Part shown: one piece after another, positions 32,976 to 42,178 of the stretch
Layout of the letters: each line of letters opens with the position of its first letter
How positions within the stretch are numbered: position 1 is the stretch's first letter
Assembly (NCBI GenBank): GCA_030435675.1
Contig: CM059623.1
Coordinates: 8,272,012-8,336,011 of the forward strand
Direction of reading: 5' to 3'
From: Steinernema hermaphroditum
Lineage: Eukaryota > Nematoda > Chromadorea > Rhabditida > Steinernematidae
Length of the DNA: 64,000 nt
Translations under genes and position numbers: made by a program
Notes under the pieces: generated by a model
Seen by the model: only the letters and a program-made list of their open reading frames with translations
What the model was told of the DNA's origin: nothing
Databases searched by the model: none

Positions 32976-35491
32976 GATTATGGGAAAACTCCGCGGATGG
33001 TAAATTCCGCGGATGGAAAATTCCGCGGATGGGAAAACTCCGCGGATGGTAAATTCCGCGGATGGGTAAATTCCGCGGATGGTAAATTCCGCGGAGTGGG
33101 TAAATTCCGCGGATGGTAAATTCCGCGGATTATCAGGTAAACTTCAAAGATTTCGCAAATTTTCGCAATTAAACAGTGGAAGTAGCAGGTTTATCAAATA
33201 ACAGTTAAAACAGTGTAACAAATGGAAGTTGTCAATAATGGAAGAGCGAATAATCATGAGCTACATCGTCGGAAAATAGATCGGAAGGCGCTATGAATAA
33301 TTCAGGGAACGAGCCAACGGAAATATTCCAGCTCAGAGCCGCCTCCTCCAAATACGGCGCAATGTTTGAAGAAGACTGTGTGACCTGTACAGGAGCTAGA
33401 GCACTGTCGACAGCAATACCCTCAAAGTTATCGTCTTCTAAAGGTCCTTCTGAAAATGTGCCGTATGTAAGTCGTTTTGATAAAACCCTACCATTGAAGC
33501 CTTCGTCTTCATCGGAATCACCTTCTTCTGTACTTTCGTCTTCATCGGAATCATCTTCTTCTGTCTCAGAATGGACTTGACGTTCGTTTTCCTCAGTGAA
33601 TCCATGTAACTCAAGAACGCCGTCATGTATCTGTTCCAAACGCCGCTTCGGCAAGGCGAGATAAGCGTGATAGCGACAGAACCTATCAACAAACTAAACA
33701 AGCGAGATTACAAACACATAACTAGTCTTACCGTTGAAGATACAGATGGTGAATCCATTAAGTGAGCTTCCAGGATCATTGCAGCATGTCCAGCCTTGAT
33801 GCTCTTCTCGATGTCAATTTTACGGCGACGCGCTATAAGTCGGTGTCCTTCTTGAAGCTGGTGCCCTTCGGTGGAATTTTCCAAGGCGAATAGACGGAAG
33901 TGATGGAGAAATACGTTAACTGGCGGGTGTTGTGAGCCGAAAATCTCGAGAGGCATCCAGTACGAGCTGAAATCAACGTCTGTATCAGGTAATTAACTTA
34001 ACACGCCCTTACGTTATGTACCCAGCGAACTCGCGTACTTTCACGTCTTCCCAAAGTTCTGGGTCTTGTTGAAGTTGATGGATCTTGTGCAAAATATATT
34101 CGCCTTGCAAATCCCGGGGAAGACAGACGCTACCGCAAATTCCTTTCACAAAGCTGGCCAAATTCCGATTGTTCTTCAGAGTCGCGGAAAGACCCTTTGT
34201 CTGCACCTTTTTTCTAATGGCCTGGCTGAAGTGGAACCTGCACAGTTTCACTTCGGCTCGAGGAAACACCTCCTTCAGTGCCGACAGCGCCGCTTTCTCA
34301 CAGTCTATTCGAAAACGAAAAGGGGTCGTGCGGCGACCAAACCGAAGTAACATAGCGTCACGTATATTTTCAAACACCTTGACGTAATCGTGAATGGTAG
34401 AGCGCTGCATGAGTGCGAACCCGGAGTGAATCCCTTCACTCCGTTCGGGCAGGTCGTTAAAAACGGACACAAAGCTGTAAACCTGCTGGTAACTTGGCGG
34501 GGCATACTTATAGTTGCCGTCGAGCACAATGCAATCTGACCGCCATAGGTTACGAAGAGCGTGGGCGTCACAGAAGATGTGCACTGAGTAGTCTTCTTCC
34601 GAATGTAGAAGCCATTGATTCTCTGTTTGTTCAAGGTGACCCGCCGCTGGACTTAAAACAGTCTACAAGAAACGCACTGACAGGACTCAATAGTAAATAT
34701 GTGCGTACCTTGAAGCACTCGGGAATCTTTCCAGAATCCGCCTTCGGGTATGCCTTACGTGCGTGGTTTTGGTATGTTCTTCTTGCTGTCCGCTTACTCG
34801 GGAAGTTTAGTCTCACGTTATGGGCTTCCTCCTCGCTTCTAGCGTTAGCAGAGACGACGCGTAATGCTTGTTGGTGGGCCACTGACGCCGTTCGTGGATC
34901 GCTTTCAAGAGCCTGAGATGTAACCCTAAATCGATAGTCGATAAAATGAGCAAGTTCGGCATTGCCTACAGGTATGTTTGACGAGCAGCAACTTTTTCGG
35001 TTTCGATTTCAATGTTCATGTCTCCGATGCAGCCGTGGTTTGAATCGGGGTCTGTGATCCAGACAGCGCCATCTTCAAAAGTGCTAGTCTTCGCACGTGC
35101 GCAACGTTCAAAATGGTCCCCGTTGGCCTTCCGGTTACGATTTGCCTTCTCGCAGGAAGTACATCTCAAGTTCGCCGATCCATCCTTGTTGACAACGTCT
35201 TTTCGGAATTCAAAGGTAACTCCACTGTGGATGACACTTTCGAAGAGTGCAATGCGGCGCTGCCTTTCGGAGATCCCCCAGATAACAACTCGATTCATTT
35301 AAATCTGAAAACACAATAAAATCAGTCGAGATACAGTGACAGAAACACGAGAATTGAGGCGATCCAGAATCATTTCGCGGAATTTACCATCCGCGGAATT
35401 TACCATCCGCGGAATTTACCCATCCGCGGAATTTACCATCCGCGGAATTTACCATCCGCGGAATTTTCCCATCCGCGGAGTTTACCCGATA
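32976..35491 (-). mobile_element. Element C: MULE with ATTCCGCGGATGGTAA minisatellite TIRs
   Basis: The left array (32986-33131) has about nine units and the right array (35378-35488) about seven units, in inverted orientation. The flanks carry CCCTTCCAACA (32965-32975 and 35492-35502), a target duplication of 9-11 bp. Inside, the minus strand encodes a FLYWCH-like domain, a MULE transposase and an acidic C-terminal frame. Ends are GATTATGGGAAAACTCCGCG and the complement of TATCGGGTAAACTCCGCG, so the outermost bases are not perfectly symmetrical. Confidence 0.88.
33232..35298 (-). pseudogene. FLYWCH-like + MULE transposase of element C
   Basis: Minus strand, several frames. 35298-34966 is a FLYWCH-like module (NLRCTSCEKANRNRKANGDH, FERCARAKTSTF). 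34584-34009 is the MULE core with CIVLDGNYKYAPPSYQQVYS (Asp 1), RFRIDCEKAALSALKEVFP (Asp 2) and VKLCRFHFSQAIRKKVQ. 33956-33708 and 33654-33232 form an acidic tail (DSDEDESTEEGDSDEDEGF). Splice sites between frames are plausible, but I did not verify them. The core motifs are intact. Confidence 0.75.
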
Positions 35492-35910
35492 CCCTTCCAA
35501 CATGGCTTGTATCCATATGGATTCGGCTGGATTTGGCCCGGGAAAAAAATCTGTAGTACCACTTCAAGGCAGACGACGTCTGCTGCACCGTTGCGACGGA
35601 GTTGGACTCAACAAAGAGTTGGGCTAAGAACGCGAGCACTTAACTTTGGGAAGCTTCAATGTGTGCTTGTTCACTTCTCCAAGCTTGAAACTTCTTGACG
35701 GCGTTGTTGTACTTGTGGACCGTGGATTTCTCTCGTGACGCATGGAGCTTGACCTGGACAACGTGGACGACTTCTCGGGGTACGAATGAGCTGATTGCGG
35801 AGCTGACACTCCGAAACGGATCTAAATACATGGTCAGGTTATGCCCGATCGTTCGAAAGTCAAATGTTATGCGTCGTCCTGGGTGGGCCGGGCGGGCTAC
35901 CTATCTCACC

Positions 35911-36190
35911 GACTACTCTTCGAACAGAAAGCAAGATGACTGCCGTCTGCTTTCTCGGCGCCTACTGCGCTATCTACCGTACCCTTGTCCGGCCAGTCGC
36001 GCCGAGACCTATTGCCAGCTGGAGCGACTGGCTCCGCTGAAATATCTATTTCCGCTTCGTTTCGCTTCGCGCCACTACGCGGAAAAGCGCATTTCAGCTT
36101 CGCCTAAGCTCAACTGGCGAAGCTCCTAACCCATCGCCTCCTCCTATCCCTACAACAGTTAACAGAGGTATCGCTTTATTTGTTCTAGGA
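35911..36190 (-). repeat. Internal B1-A2 split direct repeats of the PAT-like element
   Basis: 36050-36190 equals B2 and 35911-36049 equals A1. The B-A junction (CGAAGCGGAAATAGATATTT on the minus strand) is what a circularised copy would look like and is the expected recombination site. Confidence 0.85.
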
Positions 36191-36201
36191 GGCAAGACAA
36201 G

Positions 36202-38154
36202 CTAAAGTGCGTCGATCAAAAGAAAGTAGAACGGGAAGGGTGTCCGTTCTTCGTTGAACACCGACTCCCTGAACGTTGAAGGCGTGAATATTTGTGCCCC
36301 TTCCTGGAAGCATATTGCATCTGCAACGAACCAGCGCCAGTCTTGGCCGTCCCAGACTGTCGGGAAAAACAAATTCGAAGGCCAATACGGAATGCCCAAT
36401 ATGGCTCGAGCGCGTTGTCTTACTAACTGCGCCACTACCCGTGGAATAAGTTGGGGTGGCGGCACGGCCCAAATGAATTCATTTGTCCACGACGAAGCAA
36501 AAGCGTCGATCCCTTCTGCTCCGATGTCCGCGTATCTGGCCAGAAAACGCGCGCATTTTGCGTTTCGGTAATTTGCAAACGCATCCAATGAGGGTTGTCC
36601 CCATTGCTCTGCGCAAAACTCAAAGATATCGCGCCGAATGCCCCAATCGTCCCTATCTATTAGGCGGCTAGCTTCGTCCGCTAGAACGTTTAGCTCCCGG
36701 GACACCCACACGGGCTCAATATCCGAGCCACAATCTTCCATCAGCTCAAAAATATCCTCTGCCATTGTTTGCAGTTTGGGAATCGGGCTTCCCTTTTTGA
36801 TGATGCTAAATGCGCCCTGATTGTCGATTTGCACTATAACCTTCGACCTGCGCAAATCGTCTTTGAACGTTTTTAACGCAAAAACTACTGCAGCTACTTC
36901 TCTAAAAGTGCTTGACTCGTCGCGTTCGTCCTCTGTAAAGTTAATGCTCGTCCGCACCGTTGAGCCGTCCGAATTCCACAGAACCGCTCCTGCTCCCGTG
37001 GCGGACGCGTCCGTTGCTAGTCTTCGCGCCGAGAGCGTGCTTTCCAATTGCCTCTCGTTCCGCGTTCGTGCATTAGATGCCCACCATCGCAAATCGCGCC
37101 ACTCCTCGTCTGAGAGAGGTTCTCTTTCCCTTGCGGGCTGGTCTTCCATCTGCATTATGGTTGCGTTCAAACTGCGCGCCTTCAGTGCTGCCGCTGGGCC
37201 GAACACAAAACTAGCTGAAACAATGGTGCCTGCGAGCTCCATTCTTTCCTGCTTGTATGGCCTGCTGGATTTTAGCATTCCGGTGACTTTCTTCTCCAGC
37301 TTGCCTAATCTCTTCTCTGAAATGCCCACTGCAAATTTTTCCAAATTGATCTTAAAACCGAGCCAAACTAGGCTTTGTGTCGGTTCCCACTGACACTTTT
37401 CCTCGGCCGTTACCACTCCTGCTGCGGTGAGGTCAGTTCTGACTGCGCTGACAAATCGTGTACACAGATCTCTCGACGGCGCGAAGATTAATCCGTCATC
37501 CAAATAAAGTGCACACGTGATTCCGGCTGCGCGCCATTTTGCCAAAAGCGGCCGGAACAGTTTTGTGAATAGCATTGGGGCTGAGCTCAACCCGAACGGA
37601 AGGACGTTAAAAACATAAAACGAACCGTTCCATTGGATCCCCAAATAGTCCCTGTCCTCTAGCTTAATGTCTACATGGTGGTAACCGCTCTTCATATCGA
37701 ACGCTGCGAGGTAGCCCCCCTTCGGCAGCATAGGCGCTATTCGTTCGAATCGTTCGAACGTTATAGACTTGTAATCTAGAAATTTGTTGAGCCAAGACAA
37801 GTCGACTATTAGACGCGCTTTGCTGTTATTGTGGACTACTGCGATGGGACTAACTACCCAGGGCTGTTTCGCAACTCGTGAAATCGCGCCTTTTTCGAAG
37901 AGTCCCTTGATCTCCGATTCTACAAAAGCTACATCGCGTTCGCACATATCACGATTTCTCTTCAAAAACCGCGGCACTATTTTCCGCTCCTCGAACGGGA
38001 GAGCGTAGCCCTCTGTGATCACGCTAAGCAGCCATGCAGGCGCTCCCAACCCTTCCCAGAATGTTATACAAAAACGTAACCTACCAATGACGTTCGGTGA
38101 CGTGTATTGATTATTGTCGCGCTGCCGGTCCTTGTGGGCATTGACGTGCCATGT
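36202..38154 (-). CDS. PAT-like reverse transcriptase / RNase H polyprotein
   Basis: A single uninterrupted frame of about 650 codons. RT landmarks: SPIAVVHNNSKARLIVDLSW, YLAAFDMKSGYHHVDI, FNVLPFGLSSAPMLFTKLF and the YLDDGLIFA catalytic box. RNase H landmarks: RLATDASATGAGAVLW (Asp), TFREVAAVVFALK (Glu), VQIDNQGAFSII (Asp) and LADEASRL (Asp). The order RT-RNase H without a protease fits DIRS/PAT elements. The start overlaps the gag end, where element D has inserted. An intact frame amid broken neighbours suggests recent activity. Confidence 0.92.
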   Translation of the reverse strand, partial: TWHVNAHKDRQRDNNQYTSPNVIGRLRFCITFWEGLGAPAWLLSVITEGYALPFEERKIVPRFLKRNRDMCERDVAFVESEIKGLFEKGAISRVAKQPWVVSPIAVVHNNSKARLIVDLSWLNKFLDYKSITFERFERIAPMLPKGGYLAAFDMKSGYHHVDIKLEDRDYLGIQWNGSFYVFNVLPFGLSSAPMLFTKLFRPLLAKWRAAGITCALYLDDGLIFAPSRDLCTRFVSAVRTDLTAAGVVTAEEKCQWEPTQSLVWLGFKINLEKFAVGISEKRLGKLEKKVTGMLKSSRPYKQERMELAGTIVSASFVFGPAAALKARSLNATIMQMEDQPAREREPLSDEEWRDLRWWASNARTRNERQLESTLSARRLATDASATGAGAVLWNSDGSTVRTSINFTEDERDESSTFREVAAVVFALKTFKDDLRRSKVIVQIDNQGAFSIIKKGSPIPKLQTMAEDIFELMEDCGSDIEPVWVSRELNVLADEASRLIDRDDWGIRRDIFEFCAEQWGQPSLDAFANYRNAKCARFLARYADIGAEGIDAFASSWTNEFIWAVPPPQLIPRVVAQLVRQRARAILGIPYWPSNLFFPTVWDGQDWRWFVADAICFQEGAQIFTPSTFRESVFNEERTPFPFYFLLIDAL

Positions 38155-38163
38155 GTCCAAAGC

Positions 38164-39323
38164 CGTGACACGACTTTTCCGCTAAAACGACTTTTCCGCT
38201 AAAACGACTTTTCCGCTAATTTCGCGGAACGACTTTTCCGCTAAAACGACTTTTCCGCTAAAACGACTTTTCCGCTAAAAGGACTTTTCCGCTAATTTCG
38301 TGGACGGACTTTTCCGCTAAAACGGCTTTTCCGCTAATTTCGCGGTCAGACTTTTCCGCTAATTTCGCGGAACGGCTTTTCCGCTAATTTCGCGGAACGA
38401 CTTTTCCGCTAATTTCGTATGGCACAAGGAACAAGGAAATAAAATGCAACACTTTTATATGAGAACCAGGCACAATAAAACAATTATGAACGCCTTCCGG
38501 TGTGGAAGAGGGGGTAGCGTTCGCCACGCTCGCAAGCGCGGCGAACGGCGGCGATCAGGTCGGAGTCGACTTCTTTGAAGCCTAAGTTCTTGAACTGCAA
38601 AAAAGACGCATAGACTAAACATTGAGAAGTACATACATAGTAACTGATCGTGCCGTCAGTACAGTTGTTTATCTCATGGTGAGATAACCACAATGAGCGG
38701 GCTCCCAACCAGATGCAGATGATGGGGAATATAAGCAGAATTGCACAGGTGAAGAACCGGCAGGCCTTACGGACTCGGTGCTCGCAGTTCCTCTTCCTCT
38801 CAGCAAATCTGCAGATGATATTGTGCAATATCTTCTTCAGCTGGCGGCACACAGTGAGTCGCAATCCACTCCGGATTCGATGACGCCTGTCATGCCCTCA
38901 GACCCGGATGCTCCGCCTAAGCCTAAGCGAGCTCAAAAGCAGTGACGGACTTTTTTGTGACTGTGTATTGTGACTCTGTTGATTGTTTTTACTGTGTTCC
39001 GTTACTCCGTTAATTCTTGACTGCTTCAATTTCCAATAAAATTGTTGCTTTTTATTTTCTTGGAAAAGTCCGACCACGAAATTAGCGGAAACGTCCGACC
39101 ACGAAATTAGCGGAAACGTCCGACCACGAAATTAGCGGAAAAGTCGTTTTAGCGGAAAAGTCGTTCCGCGAAATTAGCGGAAACGTCCGACCACGAAATT
39201 AGCGGAAAAGCCGTTTTAGCGGAAAAGTCCGACCACGAAATTAGCGGAAAAGTCCTTTTAGCGGAAAAAAATTAGCGGAAAAGTCTTAGCGGAAAAGTCT
39301 TTTAGCGGAAAAGTCGTGGAGGC
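38164..39323. mobile_element. Element D: non-autonomous element with AGCGGAAAAGTC minisatellite TIRs
   Basis: It is flanked by a perfect 9-bp repeat, GTCCAAAGC (38155-38163, 39324-39332). The left array (38168-38419) and right array (39060-39318) consist of units such as AGCGGAAAAGTCGTTTT, plus longer versions with CCGACCACGAAATT. The 640-bp interior has no transposase, only a minus-strand frame with a hydrophobic stretch (38864-38484). Removing it joins gag CYNCKSFG to HMARQC, a complete zinc knuckle. Confidence 0.92.
38484..38864 (-). other. Passenger-like frame inside element D
   Basis: A 126-codon frame with a Cys/Arg-rich start, one membrane-like segment (FFTCAILLIFPIICIWLGAR) and a hydrophilic end. 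It is not similar to anything I recognise. It could be a captured host exon, since a GT..AG-bounded interval lies near 38590-38640. Evidence is thin. Confidence 0.25.
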
Positions 39324-39332
39324 GTCCAAAGC

Positions 39333-39931
39333 TCTTGCAGTTGTAACACATCGCTGCTTGCGGTCTTGCATATCGCGCTGGAGGCGTTCCACTTCCTCCA
39401 CTAACGCACATCTGTTGCTGCAGCTGTTGGATTTGGGCCGACAGATTGGCGATGCTTGAGTCCCTAGCGTTCCACGCGGCGGGAGCGCGGGAGCCGCTTC
39501 CACCGCTAGATCGAAAGGGATACACACGTTTACGAACTGCCGTTCCGGCATATGACGCAGCCGTGTTCGGGTTACTGGCTTCGTATTCGTTGAACTTCAT
39601 AAGACATTCAGAGACGGCCTGCGCTAACGGCATGTCTGGATGCGCTGCTTGAAAATTGTCGAAGTACGGAAAAAATCCAGGCCTCCACGAATGTTTGCAG
39701 CTCATTGTTGTCTCCAGCCATCTCCATGATCCGACTGATCCATTCCGAGTTCAGCTTGACTTGGCGTTCCAAGTTTGAGCTCTTCAGCGGTTTTTCCTGC
39801 ACTACTGGCACGGATTTCGCTTCCAGCTTGTCCGCAAACCTCTTCATCAGCGCTGTCATCTGCTCTTGAGTTTCTTGAAGGCTTGCTAACTGGGCTTGGA
39901 CATCGCCCATCCTGTCCTCGTTGTCAGTCAT
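39333..39931 (-). pseudogene. Gag protein of the PAT-like element
   Basis: The start at 39931 gives a coiled-coil-like Gln-rich N-terminus (VQAQLASLQETQEQMTALMK), then the core (ELQTFVEAWIF). A run of six T near 39670 shifts the frame into FPYFDNFQAAHPDMPLAQ. The end is a CCHC zinc knuckle (CYNCKSFG...) cut by element D at 39324. The knuckle's remaining half lies at 38154. Confidence 0.85.
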
Positions 39932-40290
39932 GCTAAACGCAAACTCTAGTAAGGATACGTCCTTACGAATCTTACTTTGAGAATCTGCGATCTCTCTGAC
40001 CTCGGTCAGTCTTCACGATACTCGCGTTATTTACCCTGCGACTGCAACTCATCAGTTAAGCACTTTGTGCGCACACGGCACGAACTTCACGTAGATCGCC
40101 TGACGCGAAACTACACTCTGGTCGCCTGGCGCGCACCCAGAAATTGTCGCTCTACGACAAAAAACTTTCTCGTCACTCGTTACTACTTGGACCACACTGA
40201 AGTCGTACGACTCCAACTCTTCCACGCGCTGAGCAAAAAGAACTATCTCAATGAAACTATCTCACCGTGCTCACTGTCTTTCTGCAAAAC

Positions 40291-40428
40291 GACTACTCTT
40301 CGAACAGAAAGCAAGATGACTGCCGTCTGCTTTCTCGGCGCCTACTGCGCTATCTACCGTACCCTTGTCCGGCCAGTCGCGCCGAGAACTATTGCCAGTT
40401 GGAGCGACTGGCTCCGCTGAAATATCTA
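40291..40428 (-). repeat. Split direct repeat A1 (5' end) of the PAT-like element
   Basis: Near-identical to 35911-36049, with two base differences noted (GAGAACT/GAGACCT and CCAGTT/CCAGCT). Confidence 0.85.
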
Positions 40429-40429
40429 T

Positions 40430-41021
40430 AGTTGTCCTATTCCAGTTCTCGGAATACTTCTTCAAGTACTGCTGTGAACGGACATATATACGAGTTTACG
40501 AGTTTATTTCGTGAATCAAAGGCTTACGCCTTGCACGACACCGAATAATAGACAAACAGAGGATGTCTCGTTTTAGCCGGCTTCATCCCTGGCGTGGCGC
40601 TTATGGCGAACCGGTCGGAGACGGCGCGCATCACGGGGCATGTGGGAGACGGCAAAACTTCGGAAATGGCAGTAGAACTTCTTCTTCTCGGGGCGTTTGC
40701 GGCACAGATGAGGCTTTTGAGCTCGCATCTTCTTCGGAGAGATGAGTTCGTGGTCCGGGAATTGCGTCTTCGGTGGTCCTCAGAGCGTCGGCGACCTTCA
40801 GGGTGACATCTCACGCAGCCGGATTCCTGGCGTCGGACATCTTGTTTGTCAGCGGTGGTGGGACTACGGCTTCCGGGTGTCCCAATTCCCTCTAGAAGCC
40901 GGAAAACGCACAACTGCCACAGGGTTTACCATCAGACCAACCGGACACTCGGAGAGCGACCGGAGGGACCGACCGCTCGCCACCGCGACAAGAGTGAGAC
41001 TCCGGACTTATATACAGGGTG
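40430..41021 (-). mobile_element. RTE fragments and unassigned repeat DNA
   Basis: 40430-40482 encodes on the minus strand PFTAVLEEVFRELE, the RTE RT segment that continues at 32055 across the PAT-like element. A stop replaces an expected Trp. 40485-40530 contains AAATAAACTCGTAAACTCGT on the minus strand, resembling a non-LTR 3' tail of another copy. 40560-41000 has open frames on both strands but no domain I recognise. Confidence 0.5.
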
Positions 41022-41137
41022 TCAATTAAATACTGTCACGCGCAAAAACAGCTATAACTTTTCACAGGACGAACAAAACGAAACATTTTATATATCACTC
41101 GAAAGCGCATGAAATTCTCTACAACACAAAATCAATC

Positions 41138-42154
41138 TCATTCGAAATGGCTTCCTCGGGCGGCAATACAGGCGTCCAAACGCTTTCTGAAATTCTTCAG
41201 GATGGCCGCGATCATTTCTGGGGAAATTTCGTCCCATGCTTTTTCCAAAGCGCGTTTCAGCGAGCCAACGGACTTGTGCTTGACTGCGCAGGCCTTCTGC
41301 TCCATGATACCCCAAACAGAAAAGTCGAGAGGGTTCAAATCCGGCGAATTTGAAGGCCAAACGTCCTTGCTCCAGAAGCTCGGCAGGTTGGCCTCACACC
41401 ACTGAAGAGTCTTCTTCGCGCCATGGGCAGGAGCCCAGTCCTGCTGAAGGCTCCATTCGATATTCTCTGCATTTTCCTGGGCCCAGGGGATGACAGCTCC
41501 TTCCAGAATCAGCTCGCGGTAGGTGTCGGCGTTGATTTTGGCCCCTTTGGGCACAAAAACCAGCTTGGTCTTGCCCAAGCCAGAAATTCCACCCCAAACC
41601 ATGATGGACTGCGGGAAGTGGACGTTTTCCCTCTTGACGACGCGTGGAGATCCTTTTGGCAACAGTTCACGTTGATTCTGGCTGTTTCGATACGGTTGAA
41701 CGGTGAAAATCTTTTCATCGGTGAAGAGGATTCGCTGGAGGGCGTCACCGCGGCTCAGGTTCTTCATTTTCCTGCATTTCTCCAGTCTTGATTCTTTGTT
41801 CTGGTCCGTAAGGAGCTGACCCTTCGTGAGCTTGTAGGGAACCAGCTCCAGATCGTCTGTGATCAGCTTCCGCATTGTTTCATGGCTGACCTCGTGCTCC
41901 CTGGCTAGCTTTCGGATGCTTCTCTGGGGATTTCGCTGGATCTTCTTCCTTATCATGTTCATCAGCTTTGGGGTCCTGGCTGATCGCGGCCTTCCCTCTC
42001 TTTGACGGTCCTTGATCCCTCCTGTCTCCTCGAAACGCTGGACGACGCGATGCACTTGTTTGCGGTGGAATTTGAGGGACTTCGCAATCACAGGAATTGG
42101 CATCCCCCGCTTGTGGTTGGCGTTGATGGCAGAGCGATCTTCTTCGGATACCAT
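41138..42154 (-). CDS. Mariner transposase, DD37D, full length
   Basis: 338 residues without a stop. The N-terminal paired-type helix-turn-helix domain spans residues 1-110 (SAINANHKRGMPIPVIAKSL, KIQRNPQRSIRKLAREHEVS). Catalytic Asp 1 is in RILFTDEKIFTV, Asp 2 in SLQQDWAPAHGAKK, and the third acidic residue is the Asp of NSPDLNPLDFSVW. I count 37 residues between the second and third Asp, the maT-type spacing known from nematodes and insects. Length and motifs suggest a potentially active enzyme, though the inner mariner separates the gene from one TIR. Confidence 0.92.
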   Translation of the reverse strand: MVSEEDRSAINANHKRGMPIPVIAKSLKFHRKQVHRVVQRFEETGGIKDRQREGRPRSARTPKLMNMIRKKIQRNPQRSIRKLAREHEVSHETMRKLITDDLELVPYKLTKGQLLTDQNKESRLEKCRKMKNLSRGDALQRILFTDEKIFTVQPYRNSQNQRELLPKGSPRVVKRENVHFPQSIMVWGGISGLGKTKLVFVPKGAKINADTYRELILEGAVIPWAQENAENIEWSLQQDWAPAHGAKKTLQWCEANLPSFWSKDVWPSNSPDLNPLDFSVWGIMEQKACAVKHKSVGSLKRALEKAWDEISPEMIAAILKNFRKRLDACIAARGSHFE

Positions 42155-42178
42155 TTTAGCTGACGAATACAGAATTAC

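Larger units (their letters stand above)
32299..35840 (-). pseudogene. Tyrosine recombinase of the PAT-like element, interrupted by element C
   Basis: The catalytic part (32975-32299) shows the box I Arg in LYAGCLRPSEGTS, the HxxR of LHGFRGGAAT, and the nucleophile in VETLKAYVEAS. The N-terminal core-binding part (35840-35503) reads VHKYNNAVKKFQAW and LAFLAQLFVESNS. Element C sits between the two at 32976-35491. A run of seven T near 35545 shifts the frame by one; ignoring one T restores continuity into the catalytic part. YR elements use this enzyme to integrate circular cDNA. Confidence 0.85.
32056..40428 (-). mobile_element. PAT/DIRS-like tyrosine-recombinase retrotransposon
   Basis: In 5'-to-3' order on the minus strand: A1 (40428-40291), gag (39931-39333), RT/RNase H (38154-36202), B1 (36190-36050), A2 (36049-35911), tyrosine recombinase (35840-32299, interrupted), B2 (32222-32056). 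A1 and A2 are near-identical, as are B1 and B2, which is the split direct repeat layout described for PAT- and Ngaro-type elements. No target duplication is expected. Two other transposons (elements C and D) lie inside. It interrupts an RTE element. Confidence 0.88.
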
